Source: an uncultured Pseudomonadota bacterium (GTDB taxonomy: Bacteria > Pseudomonadota > Gammaproteobacteria > Methylococcales > Methylomonadaceae). From it: a DNA stretch of 34,032 bases. The translations under genes were made by a program, and so were the position numbers. The DNA lies in contig CAINHP010000124.1 in assembly GCA_903848905.1 (NCBI GenBank), forward strand, positions 1 through 34,032. The letters are read 5' to 3'. Shown here in pieces: positions 18,019-26,780 of this stretch (the first letter of the stretch is position 1; every line of letters starts with the position of its first letter). The notes below the pieces were generated by a model. The model ran no database searches. It saw only the letters and a program-made list of their open reading frames with translations, and had not been told where the DNA came from.

Positions 18019-19101
18019 TTAATTAGGCAACCCAAAGCGAATAATTTTCGAAAAATCGCTCGCATTCAGACTCGCGCCACCCACTAACGCGCCATCCACC
18101 CCAGCAAGCTGCATAATTTCACAAATATTATCTGGTTTGACATTGCCGCCATAGAGAATACGCACGCGTGCGGCGACTTGTTCGCCATATAAATCCATCA
18201 GTAAATTACGAATAAAATCGTGCACTTCTGCAATTTGCTCTGGTGGCGCGGGTTTTGCGCCTTCGCCAATAGCCCAAATAGGTTCGTATGCAATGATGAT
18301 CTCATGCATAGTTGGACGTGCAACGCCGTCAAGGCCAATGCGTATTTGACGCTCAAGTAACTCAAAGGTCTCATGTGCGCGACGTGCTTCACGGTTTTCG
18401 CCGCAACAGAAAATGACTTGCAGACCATTTGCCAGTGCTGCATGAACTTTGCGTTGAATCGCTTCGTCACTTTCGCCCGCGCGTTCGTTTAATTCATGTT
18501 CTAAAAACTTTTCTAAACCCTCAAGTACGTCGTTATTACTTTCTTCAAGTAAATGCGCGATGGCTGATAAAATTTTAATGTCTGGGTTTTCGCGTTGACT
18601 TAAACGCAGATGCGATTGCGTGAGAAAGCTTTTAGATAAACGCCGCGCCACACTGGAGCTAAAACCAAAATATTTCCCTAAATTAGCGCGACGGTCTGAA
18701 TGCCCAATAATGACGCGATCAACACCAATCGCCGCAAGCATATCGGCAGAGATTTCCCCTGTAAACGCGCCTTTGGATTCGAAAAACGTATCTTGCGCAA
18801 GTAAAAATACATTACGTCCAATGCCATACTCACGTTGCAAAAAATCGGGTTCGATATAATCGGCAAGTGTGGATAAGCCAGTGAAAGGCGGGGCAAATCC
18901 CATGTCTACATCACGAATGTTGTGGCACAAATCAAAAATTCTCGCTGCGAGTGCAACACCAGCGCGAGGAATTAGATTCATTTTCCAGTTTCCCGCCAAA
19001 AAAGGTCGAATAGCACTCGGGTCACCCTGTTCGGCTGGAATTTTTCGCCATTGATTGGCGGTGCGCTGACGGTAATAATTACGATATATTGGGGTAGTCA
19101 T
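18019..19101 (-). CDS. tpiA: Triosephosphate isomerase, divergent, with a ~65-residue insertion
   Basis: Interconverts dihydroxyacetone phosphate and glyceraldehyde 3-phosphate. Catalytic residues are present: Lys40 in AGNWKMN, His134 in IIGHSDRR and Glu273 in AYEPIWAIG. GALVGGASL forms the phosphate-binding end. The protein is 360 residues, against about 250 normally. An N-terminal extension adds about 30 residues, and about 65 extra residues lie between HSDRR and the AALANGLQVIFCCGE strand (about 141-215, charged and helical). The near-invariant glutamate of GHSERR is Asp136, loop 6 reads WAIGEGAKPA in place of WAIGTGK, and the YGGS serine is Asn320. No in-frame ATG between 19101 and the NWK motif offers a shorter start. 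It may be a working divergent TIM or a paralogue with altered activity. Confidence 0.88.
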   Translation of the reverse strand: MTTPIYRNYYRQRTANQWRKIPAEQGDPSAIRPFLAGNWKMNLIPRAGVALAARIFDLCHNIRDVDMGFAPPFTGLSTLADYIEPDFLQREYGIGRNVFLLAQDTFFESKGAFTGEISADMLAAIGVDRVIIGHSDRRANLGKYFGFSSSVARRLSKSFLTQSHLRLSQRENPDIKILSAIAHLLEESNNDVLEGLEKFLEHELNERAGESDEAIQRKVHAALANGLQVIFCCGENREARRAHETFELLERQIRIGLDGVARPTMHEIIIAYEPIWAIGEGAKPAPPEQIAEVHDFIRNLLMDLYGEQVAARVRILYGGNVKPDNICEIMQLAGVDGALVGGASLNASDFSKIIRFGLPN

Positions 19102-19206
19102 AAATGTCGCTGCGTGAAATGGATAAAGGTATCATTTTGAACGCTTACACCGTCAAGGACAATGCTATAATCAATCATTACAAAGATTTTTATTGAGGAA
19201 TGAAAA

Positions 19207-19689
19207 ATGACAATTGATGCAACGCAATTTAAACAGGCTATGCGTTTATGGGCAAGTGGTGTAACGGTATTAACAACGAGTTCGCAAGAACATGGTTTGC
19301 AAGGGATGACGGTATCGGCATTTTCGAGTGTTTCTGCGGAGCCAGCACTCATTTTATGTTGTCTAAATAACGATACCGATACAGGTGCAGGAATTGATAT
19401 CAGCCAATGTTTTGGCGTGAATATTTTAAATGCGAATCAACAAAATGTGTCGAATCAATTTGCGGGCGGATGTAGTCATGAAGAGCGTTTTGCGAGTAAT
19501 CCTTGGCATACAGCGGTAACCGGTGCGCCTTTACTGAGTGAGAGCTTGATGTCGCTAGATTGCAAATTAGTGGAAAAAGTTCGCGCGGGATCGCATTGGA
19601 TTTTGATTGGTGAAGTACTGCATAGTGAAGTGCGTGAAGGACAGCCACTTCTTTATTTTAATGTAAATTACCATCGGTTAGCAGATTAA
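19207..19689 (+). CDS. Flavin reductase-like domain protein
   Basis: 160 residues of the FMN-binding split-barrel flavin reductase family, which supply reduced flavin to partner monooxygenases or act as stand-alone flavin reductases. Family features are FKQAMRLWASGVTVLTT, GMTVSAFSSVSAEPALILCCLN (the flavin-contact strand), FGVNILNANQQNVSNQFAG, and HWILIGEVLHSE followed by PLLYFNVNYHRL at the end. GAGGAA precedes the ATG at 19207. It is divergent from tpiA with 105 bases between them, and rmuC follows 24 bases downstream. No monooxygenase partner lies in the window, so the substrate is unknown. Confidence 0.88.
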   Translation: MTIDATQFKQAMRLWASGVTVLTTSSQEHGLQGMTVSAFSSVSAEPALILCCLNNDTDTGAGIDISQCFGVNILNANQQNVSNQFAGGCSHEERFASNPWHTAVTGAPLLSESLMSLDCKLVEKVRAGSHWILIGEVLHSEVREGQPLLYFNVNYHRLAD

Positions 19690-19713
19690 TATTTTTTTTT
19701 AGAATAATAACGC

Positions 19714-21177
19714 ATGCAAGAATTCATTCCTTTCGCCATTTTATTTCTTGGTCTTTTCCTTGGAAGTGTGGTGACGGTTTTTTTCATGCGTGCGCGTTTT
19801 GCGGCGACGCTGTCATCGGCACTGAATGACAGTCACATTAACGACGCACGTTTAAACGAGCGATTGCAGAATGTGTAGGAAGAAAATCGTCGCCTTGAAG
19901 GCGTGATTGATGAAAATGCAGACGATTTTCATGCGTTGCGCGTGCAATTAAATGACAGTCAAAATGAACGCGCTCAATTAATGGAGCGTGTGAGTCGCAT
20001 TAACGTTCTTGAAAAAGAAAAAAATCAACTCGCCATTGAAAAAGAGGTGTTAAGTAGTCAATCCAATGAGTTGCATGCAAACATCGCGACATTAACAGCG
20101 CAGCTTGAAGCACAGCAAGTACAAAGTATTGAAAAAATTGCCTTGCTCAATGACGCAAAAGATCAATTAAGTAATCAATTTAAAGTGCTGGCAAATTCGA
20201 TTTTTGAGGAAAAAAGTCGTCAATTCAACGAGCAAAATCAAAGCAGTCTGGACAATATTTTAAATCCACTCAAAACGAAATTACACGAGTTCCAAGGAAA
20301 AGTGGAAGAAGTGTATGTGCAGGAAGGTAAAGAGCGCAGCGCCTTAGCGCAACAAGTGAAACAGTTGATGGCGTTAAATCAACAATTATCCAGCGATGCG
20401 CACAATTTGACTAATGCACTCAAAGGGCAAGCGAAGACGCAAGGAAATTGGGGCGAATTTATTCTTGAGCGTGTATTGGAAAATGCGGGACTTATCAAAG
20501 GCGATCATTATAAAACGCAAGAAAGTCATACGCGTGAAGATGGCACACGTGCTCAACCTGACGTTATTGTGTATTTACCTGAAGGTAAACATTTAGTCAT
20601 CGATTCAAAAGTGTCGATTGTCGCGTATAACGACTATGCCAATTCAGACGATGAGGCGATTAAAAATCTGGCATTGAAACGCCATATTGATTCGATTAAA
20701 ACCCATATCGCGCAGTTATCTAGTAAAAATTATCACGATTTATATCAACTAAAATCGCTCGATTTTGTCATTATGTTTATTCCTATTGAACCCGCATTTA
20801 TGCTGGCTGTCACGCAGGATAATGATATTTGGCAGCAGGCGTGGACAAAAAATGTCTTATTGGTCAGTCCGAGTACACTTCTTTTTGTCGTGCGGACCAT
20901 TTCCCATTTGTGGCGACAAGAACAGCAAACACAAAACGCTCAAGACATCGCCAAGCGTGGTGGGCAACTTTATGACAAATTGGTGGGGTTTGTGGCCGAT
21001 TTAGAAGAAGTGGGCAAACGACTGCAGCAAGCGCAAAAAAGCTATGATGACGCATTTGGGAAATTTACCAATGGACAAGGCAACGTCATTGCGCAAGCAC
21101 AAAAACTCAAATCACTCGGTATCAAAACCAATAAATCCTTGCCTGTGTCATTGGCGCAGTTTACGCTTGAGGATTAA
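19714..21177 (+). pseudogene. rmuC: RmuC family protein, interrupted by an in-frame amber codon
   Basis: RmuC proteins are nuclease-like membrane-anchored proteins that limit recombination at inverted repeats. The full frame from ATG 19714 would be 487 residues. It has an N-terminal membrane helix (EFIPFAILFLGLFLGSVVTV), a long coiled coil, and the RmuC core with KGQAKTQGNWGEFILERVLE, QPDVIVYLPEGKHLVIDSKV and VIMFIPIEPAFMLA. Codon 55 (19876-19878) is TAG, in the coiled coil between RLQNV and EENRR. CAG-to-TAG is the simplest origin. The rest of the frame is intact. A GTG at 19903 could restart translation to give a 424-residue protein without the anchor. A sequencing error or tRNA suppression would also explain it. 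Confidence 0.88.
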
Positions 21178-21229
21178 GTGTAATCGTTTAGTGAGAATTA
21201 GGGATTATTGCGCATTATTTTTTGGATAT

Positions 21230-21242
21230 GTTATATTGTAAC
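21230..21242. promoter_or_regulatory. Zur box upstream of zur
   Basis: GTTATATTGTAAC is a near-perfect 13-bp palindrome (one mismatch between halves) matching the gammaproteobacterial Zur core GTTATA-N-TATAAC. It ends 30 bases before the zur ATG, where a repressor would block transcription. It implies zur autoregulation. Confidence 0.7.
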
Positions 21243-21272
21243 GAATAAAAATGTTTATTATGTCAATTTACC

Positions 21273-21773
21273 ATGTCGCACCTTATCGAATTTAATACCA
21301 CACACAATCACGACGCCTGCATACACGACGCGCTTGAAAATGCGCAGCAAATTTGCCAAGAAAAAGGTGGCGTTCTCACTGATATTCGTCGACAAGTGCT
21401 TGAGCTGATTTGGCGAAATCATCACCCTGTTAAAGCCTACGATATCATTGAAAAATTCAAACCTAGCGAGCGCACACAAGGCGCAGCAAAACCGACGACG
21501 ATTTATCGGGCATTGGAGTTTTTGCTTGAAAAAGGGTTAATTCATCGCGTCGAAAGTTTGAATGCATTTATTGGCTGTAATAATCCGCTTCATGTTCATG
21601 AGTTACTATTACTGATTTGCAAAAAATGTGAAAACGTTCAAGAACGTAGCGCGGAGATTGTGATGGACAGTGTGAAAACAGAATTGATAAATGCCCACTT
21701 TATCGCGCATAGCAAAACCATAGAAATTCACGGATTGTGTGAAAACTGCATACAAGATAATCAGGTTGAATAA
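21273..21773 (+). CDS. zur: Zur, zinc uptake regulator (Fur family)
   Basis: Zinc-sensing repressor of zinc-uptake genes. The 166 residues have a winged-helix DNA-binding half (LTDIRRQVLELIWRNHHPVKAYDIIEKF, then KPTTIYRALEFLLEKGLIHRVE) and a metal half. The latter has CNNPLHVHELLLLICKKCENV and the C-terminal GLCENC, giving the two CxxC pairs of the structural zinc site, plus histidines for the regulatory site. The N-terminal HNHDACIHDAL and the GCNNPLHVH pattern favour Zur over Fur. The next gene is a ZnuD-type receptor and both have Zur-box-like palindromes, which supports the assignment. Confidence 0.9.
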   Translation: MSHLIEFNTTHNHDACIHDALENAQQICQEKGGVLTDIRRQVLELIWRNHHPVKAYDIIEKFKPSERTQGAAKPTTIYRALEFLLEKGLIHRVESLNAFIGCNNPLHVHELLLLICKKCENVQERSAEIVMDSVKTELINAHFIAHSKTIEIHGLCENCIQDNQVE

Positions 21774-21819
21774 TAAATTTATGAAAATATTGAATTTAAT
21801 ATTCTTGTAATAAAATATT

Positions 21820-21832
21820 GTAATAATATAAC
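21820..21832. promoter_or_regulatory. Zur box upstream of znuD
   Basis: GTAATAATATAAC matches the Zur core with one mismatch in one half (reverse complement GTTATATTATTAC). The flanking bases ATT and GTAT extend the symmetry. It lies 63 bases before the receptor ATG, in a promoter position. It resembles the palindrome at 21230 upstream of zur, supporting a shared regulator. Confidence 0.65.
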
Positions 21833-21895
21833 GTATCAATTAAAGTTGTAATCAATAATTCACAAACATCTACTAAGTTTGAGTAAAGGAAATTT

Positions 21896-23968
21896 ATGTT
21901 AATTACAAAACGTGCTATGTCTTTTTGTCTGCTGGTTTTGAGTCCGTCACTTTATGCTCAGGAAGAAACAATTCAAAAACTTGATGATATGGTCGTCAGT
22001 GCACCTTTTATTGAGTCGGTGGAAGATTCGTCACATCCTATTACCTTATTAAAAGGGGATGAGTTACGTAATAAAGTGGGTTCAACATTGGGCGAAACAC
22101 TGCAAAATGAACTGGGCGTGACCAATCAATCCTTTGGTTCTGGCGTTGGTATTCCAGTTATTCGTGGGCAATCGGGATCGCGGGTGAAAGTACTTCAAAA
22201 CAGTTTAGGTAATAATGACGCGTCATCGTTGAGTGCTGATCACGCAACGGGTGTTGACCCGATTATTGCCGAGCGAATTGAAGTGCTAAGAGGTCCTTCA
22301 ACACTTTTATATGGAAGTGGCGCGATGGGAGGGATTGTGAATGTGATTGATAATCGTATTCCTGAAACTCTATTCGACAAAGTTATCGGTGGTGCAGGTG
22401 AGCAACGTTATGATTCAGCTACCGATGAAACCTCCAGTGCGCTCAAACTCGAAGGCGGCAAAGATCATTTTGCGTATCATGTTGATGGTTTTTATCGTGA
22501 TGCAGGCAATACAAGTATTGGAGGTATGGCGATTGATGAAGCGCGGGCGCGTCAACATGATCCGAGTTTTCATGCAGTACCAGCAGGTGAATTGCAAAAC
22601 ACGGATGGCTTTATAGATAATACGCAAACGCGAACACGAGGCGGTAGTGCGGGTTTTTCGATGATTGGCGATAGTGGTTTAGCAGGCGCGGCGATTAATC
22701 AGTTAGAAAAAAATTACGGTATTCCGCCCGATGGACATGGCGAAACACCGGTTCATGTTGAAATGAAGCAAACCAAATACGATTTTAAAAGTCAATTGAA
22801 TAATCCGTTTGCGTTCGTTGAAAAAGCCAAACTGAAATTTGGTTATACTGATTATGCACATACTGAATTTGATGGAAATATTGCCGGTACTACTTTTTTA
22901 AATCAAACCTATGAAAGCCGTTTTGAGCTGGCGCATACGCCGCTAATCAAAAATAACAAAGGTATTTTGGGTTTTCAATCGAGCAATGGCGAATTTGTCG
23001 GACTTGGCGAAGAAGGCAAAATTGTGCCGAAATCCAATATTGATACATACGGTCTATTTAATGTTGAATCGCTCAAAGCGGGCGCGATGACTTATGAAAT
23101 GGGTGGGCGCATTGAATCCACGCAAATTACGCCTGATGGTCGCGCTGATGTGTCCTATATTCCGCTGAGTGGTTCGCTTTCTGCGTCATGGGATGTGAAT
23201 TCACAGAATAAACTCGGTTTAGCCTTTACCCATTCGCAACGTGCGCCACAAATTCAAGAATTATTTTCAGACGGTTTTCATCATGCCACGCGCAGTTATG
23301 AAATTGGCAATGCCAATTTGAAAAAAGAATTATCCAATAATTTGGATTTAAGCTATCAATTTGATGCGTCGTGGGTGAAGGCAGATCTGAGTTTATTTCA
23401 TAATTGGGTGAGTGATTACATTTATCAGCAGCGTGATGCGGCGCAACTTTTTAATGCGGAAGACGGTGAATTTATTGCCAATGACAGCGATTGCGCGGAA
23501 TGTTTCCCACTTTTGCATAGTCAGCAGAAGGCGGCTATTTTTAAAGGCTTTGAAGCGAAAACCGTGTTTCCGTTGATGGATAATAAATTCGGTTTAGTGG
23601 ATTTGACCTTATTTGGCGATTACACGCGCGGCACATTTGATAATGGTGGTGATGTACCTAGAATGCCTCCACTACGTTATGGGGTGCAAGTGAGCTATGA
23701 TAAAAATGAATGGTCAAGTAACGTGCGTTTAACGCGCGGTGAGGCGCAAACGAATGCAGGTGAAAATGAAACCACGACGCCTGCCTATTTATTGTTGAAT
23801 TTAGGCACACAATACAAAATCGCGCATTTTGCACAATCGGATATTTTACTTTTCGCTAAAGGGAAGAATTTGCTCGATGAAAATATTCGCAGCTCGGTGT
23901 CTTATTTACGCAATTTTGCGCCCGATGCGGGGCGAAGTGCGGAAGTGGGAATTCGGGTGAGTTATTAA
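21896..23968 (+). CDS. znuD: ZnuD-type TonB-dependent zinc receptor
   Basis: Outer-membrane gated transporter for zinc, energised by TonB. The 690 residues start with a signal peptide (about 1-21, ending SLYA) and a TonB box (DDMVVSA, about 29-35). The plug domain follows with GIPVIRGQSGSRVKVLQNS, SADHATGVDPIIAERIEVLRG and GAMGGIVNVIDNRIP, wording characteristic of ZnuD. The 22-strand barrel ends in a terminal aromatic (VGIRVSY). A cysteine pair (DCAEC, about 531) lies in an extracellular loop region, as in Neisseria ZnuD. AAAGGA sits 5 bases before the ATG. It follows zur by 122 bases and a Zur box lies between them, so repression in zinc-replete cells is expected. Confidence 0.88.
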   Translation: MLITKRAMSFCLLVLSPSLYAQEETIQKLDDMVVSAPFIESVEDSSHPITLLKGDELRNKVGSTLGETLQNELGVTNQSFGSGVGIPVIRGQSGSRVKVLQNSLGNNDASSLSADHATGVDPIIAERIEVLRGPSTLLYGSGAMGGIVNVIDNRIPETLFDKVIGGAGEQRYDSATDETSSALKLEGGKDHFAYHVDGFYRDAGNTSIGGMAIDEARARQHDPSFHAVPAGELQNTDGFIDNTQTRTRGGSAGFSMIGDSGLAGAAINQLEKNYGIPPDGHGETPVHVEMKQTKYDFKSQLNNPFAFVEKAKLKFGYTDYAHTEFDGNIAGTTFLNQTYESRFELAHTPLIKNNKGILGFQSSNGEFVGLGEEGKIVPKSNIDTYGLFNVESLKAGAMTYEMGGRIESTQITPDGRADVSYIPLSGSLSASWDVNSQNKLGLAFTHSQRAPQIQELFSDGFHHATRSYEIGNANLKKELSNNLDLSYQFDASWVKADLSLFHNWVSDYIYQQRDAAQLFNAEDGEFIANDSDCAECFPLLHSQQKAAIFKGFEAKTVFPLMDNKFGLVDLTLFGDYTRGTFDNGGDVPRMPPLRYGVQVSYDKNEWSSNVRLTRGEAQTNAGENETTTPAYLLLNLGTQYKIAHFAQSDILLFAKGKNLLDENIRSSVSYLRNFAPDAGRSAEVGIRVSY

Positions 23969-24056
23969 CCTGTTCAAAGGTTGAAAAGAGTAATGATGGA
24001 TTCTATTAGATTTGAGAATAACAATGCATATCAAAACAGCGTCTTGCTGTTAATTT

Positions 24057-24074
24057 TTGTCACAGTATTGTCAT
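24057..24074 (+). promoter_or_regulatory. Pho box upstream of ppk1
   Basis: Two 7-bp direct repeats, TTGTCAC (24057-24063) and TTGTCAT (24068-24074), are separated by AGTA, the 18-bp layout of a PhoB-binding site. A -10-like TACACT (24085-24090) lies 10 bases downstream, as expected for a promoter where PhoB replaces the -35 box. It lies 50 bases before the ppk1 ATG. Confidence 0.7.
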
Positions 24075-24124
24075 AATGACTAAATACACTTAGATTATCG
24101 TTAAACTACTTAAAAACATGATAA

Positions 24125-26227
24125 ATGCCCCCTATGATAGATAAAACTAATCACGATATTGATTTACAAAAACCCGAACTTTATATCAATCGTGAACTCA
24201 GTATTTTAGAGTTTAACAAACGTGTTTTAGCGCAAGCCAAAGACGAAAGCGTCCCGTTGCTTGAACGTCTGAATTATTTGTGCATTTCGTGCTCCAATTT
24301 AGATGAATTCTTTGAAGTTCGCGTTGCTAGTGTCATTGAAATGGTGACCATGGATCCTGATACGCGTGGCATTGATGGTTTAACACCTAATGAACAGTTA
24401 GATTTGATTTCAACGTACACGCGCAAATTAGTGACGGATCAATATGATGTGCTAAACACCATTTTATTGCCAAAATTAAAAGAAGAGAATATACATTTTG
24501 TGCGCCGTCAACAATGGACAGAATCTCAGAGTAAATGGCTCGAAACGTATTTTAATGAAGAAATTTTACCGATTTTAACGCCGGTTGGACTTGATTCTGC
24601 ACATCCGTTTCCGCGTATTTTGAATAAAAGTTTAAATTTCATTATTTCGCTAACCGGCAAAGATGCGTTTGGACGAAATAGTGGTCGTGCTGTCCTGCAA
24701 GCCCCTCGTTCATTGCCCCGTACAATTAAATTGCCAAGTAAAGAAACTGGCAGTGGTCCGAATGATTTTGTCTTCTTATCGTCGATTATTCACGCGTTTA
24801 TCGATCAACTTTTTCACGGCATGATCATCAAAGGCTGTTATCAATTCCGTGTGACACGAAACAGTGATTTTTTTGTGGATGATGATGCAATTGATGATTT
24901 GCTGCTTGCTGTGCAAGGTGAGCTTGCGATGCGTAATTATGGCGATGAAGTACGGCTTGAAATTGATGCGAATTGCCCTGACGAAACCGTGTCGTTTTTA
25001 CTTGATCGCTTTGATATGACGCGCGATCGACTTTTTCTTGTTGATGGCCCAGTGAATTTAAGTCGTGTGCAGGAAATCAACGATTTGATTCTAGATCGCC
25101 CTGAGTTGAAATTTACGCCATTTAAACCCACGATTCCAGCGGAATTGACACGTCAAAAAGACATCTTTTTAGCGATTAGACGCAATGATATTTTACTGCA
25201 TCAACCGTTTGAATCGTTTTTACCTGTGGTGGATTTTATTCGACAAGCAGCAGCTGATCCTGACGTTTTAGCCATTAAACAAACGCTTTATCGCACAGGT
25301 GCCAATTCGCCCATCGTTAGTGCATTGGTGAAAGCGGCGCGTAGTGGTAAAGTGGTGACAGTGGTCATTGAGTTGCGGGCGCGTTTTGATGAAAAAGCCA
25401 ATATTGATTTGGCTTATAAATTACAAGAAGCCGCTGTGCATGTCGTATATGGCGTGGTGGGCTATAAAACTCACGCCAAAATGTGTTTAGTTTTGCGTCG
25501 TGAAGGCAAACAACTGCGCAACTATGTGCATTTAGGTACGGGAAATTACCATCCTAAAACCGCGCAAATTTATACGGATTATGGCTTGTTTTCGTGCGAT
25601 AAAGAATTGGGTGAGGATGTGCGTCGTGTTTTTACTCAGCTCACAAGCTTAGGTAAAGTGACGAAACTCAATAAATTAATTCAATCACCCTTTACCTTGC
25701 ATAGCGGTTTAATGGAAAAAATCGAACGCGAAATTCGTCACGCAAAAGCAGGAAAACCCGCGAAAATTATGATTCAAGTCAATGCCGTGGTGGAACCGCT
25801 TGCTATTCAAGCACTCTATCGTGCCTCACAAGCGGGCGTGAAAATTCAAATGATTGTGCGTGGTATGTGTTGTTTACGTCCCAATATTGCGGGTATTTCA
25901 GAAAATATTGAAGTACGTGCCATTGTCGGGCGTTTTTTAGAACACGCGCGAATCTATGCGTTTCACAATGATGGCAATCAAGAAGTCTATGCGTCAAGCG
26001 CGGATTTGATGAATCGTAATATGTTCAAGCGAGTTGAGGTCTGTTTTCCGATTGAAAATAAAAAACTCGCTCAACGTATTTTGCGCAATTTGGATTTGTA
26101 TTTAAACGATAATTCTCAAGCGTGGATTATGCAATCGGACGGTTCTTACGTTCGCGCGACGCGTGGGAAAGACGAACCCATTATTCAAGCACAGGCAATG
26201 CTATTACTTGAGGCACAAACAGGGTAA
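24125..26227 (+). CDS. ppk1: Polyphosphate kinase 1
   Basis: Transfers the terminal phosphate of ATP to polyphosphate chains, reversibly; usually membrane-associated. The 700 residues start with YINRELSILEFNKRVLAQA and SNLDEFFEVR (N-terminal domain). The two phospholipase-D-like catalytic domains follow, with the autophosphorylated histidine in YKTHAKMCLVLRR (about 449) and the second histidine in LEHARIYAFHNDG (about 607), plus SSADLMNRNMFKRVEV. The start is ATG 24125 or 24134; neither has a clear Shine-Dalgarno. A Pho box upstream implies phosphate-starvation control. The common partner ppx is absent; a stem-loop and a phosphatase gene follow. Confidence 0.96.
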   Translation: MPPMIDKTNHDIDLQKPELYINRELSILEFNKRVLAQAKDESVPLLERLNYLCISCSNLDEFFEVRVASVIEMVTMDPDTRGIDGLTPNEQLDLISTYTRKLVTDQYDVLNTILLPKLKEENIHFVRRQQWTESQSKWLETYFNEEILPILTPVGLDSAHPFPRILNKSLNFIISLTGKDAFGRNSGRAVLQAPRSLPRTIKLPSKETGSGPNDFVFLSSIIHAFIDQLFHGMIIKGCYQFRVTRNSDFFVDDDAIDDLLLAVQGELAMRNYGDEVRLEIDANCPDETVSFLLDRFDMTRDRLFLVDGPVNLSRVQEINDLILDRPELKFTPFKPTIPAELTRQKDIFLAIRRNDILLHQPFESFLPVVDFIRQAAADPDVLAIKQTLYRTGANSPIVSALVKAARSGKVVTVVIELRARFDEKANIDLAYKLQEAAVHVVYGVVGYKTHAKMCLVLRREGKQLRNYVHLGTGNYHPKTAQIYTDYGLFSCDKELGEDVRRVFTQLTSLGKVTKLNKLIQSPFTLHSGLMEKIEREIRHAKAGKPAKIMIQVNAVVEPLAIQALYRASQAGVKIQMIVRGMCCLRPNIAGISENIEVRAIVGRFLEHARIYAFHNDGNQEVYASSADLMNRNMFKRVEVCFPIENKKLAQRILRNLDLYLNDNSQAWIMQSDGSYVRATRGKDEPIIQAQAMLLLEAQTG

Positions 26228-26239
26228 TGTTCATAAATT

Positions 26240-26276
26240 GTGCTAAAATCTGAGCTATTCGTTTAGGTTTTAGCAC
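26240..26276. other. Stem-loop between ppk1 and the phosphatase gene
   Basis: GTGCTAAAA (26240-26248) and TTTTAGCAC (26268-26276) form a perfect 9-bp stem with a 19-base loop, in the 64-base gap. It is not followed by a T run, so it may be a weak terminator, an RNA-stability element or a dyad operator. Confidence 0.6.
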
Positions 26277-26291
26277 CCTTATTGTGACATT

Positions 26292-26777
26292 ATGGAAAAA
26301 ATAAAAGTATTATTTGTATGCATGGGCAATATTTGCCGCTCTCCCACCGCTGAAGGCGTTTTCACGCATTTAGTCTATTCTCAAAAAATAGCGCCTCTTT
26401 TTCAGATTGATTCCGCAGGGACGCACGCTTATCACATTGGCGATGCCCCAGATTTGCGCTCGCAAAAAACCGCGTTAAATCGCGGTATTGATATTAGTCA
26501 TCTGCGTGGGCGAAAAGTCATTTTCGGTGATTTTGACGATTTCGATTTTATTCTTGCCATGGATGATGCGAATCATTCTATTTTGATGAATGCGTGTCCT
26601 ACGCAACATCAACACAAAATTTCCCATTTCCTCAGCTTTGCTCCCCAACTCAAGACCCGTGAAGTACCCGATCCTTATTATGGCGGCGCACAAGGTTTTG
26701 ATCGTGTATTTGATATGATTGAGGCGGCAAGTGAGGGATTTTTAAATCATCTGCGCGCTGAAAAGCGGTTAGGATAA
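26292..26777 (+). CDS. Low-molecular-weight protein-tyrosine phosphatase
   Basis: Cytosolic 161-residue phosphatase of the LMW-PTP (Wzb/YwlE-like) family that removes phosphate from tyrosine or sometimes arginine. The CX5R signature is C10-MGNIC-R16 at the N terminus (VLFVCMGNICRSPTAEGVF) and the general-acid aspartate is in VPDPYYGG near residue 126. IDSAGTHAYHIGDAPD and RGIDISHLRGRKV complete the fold. No capsule kinase or polysaccharide locus is nearby to point to a substrate. A dienelactone hydrolase gene starts 3 bases after the stop, so they are likely co-transcribed. Confidence 0.93.
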   Translation: MEKIKVLFVCMGNICRSPTAEGVFTHLVYSQKIAPLFQIDSAGTHAYHIGDAPDLRSQKTALNRGIDISHLRGRKVIFGDFDDFDFILAMDDANHSILMNACPTQHQHKISHFLSFAPQLKTREVPDPYYGGAQGFDRVFDMIEAASEGFLNHLRAEKRLG

Positions 26778-26780
26778 ATT

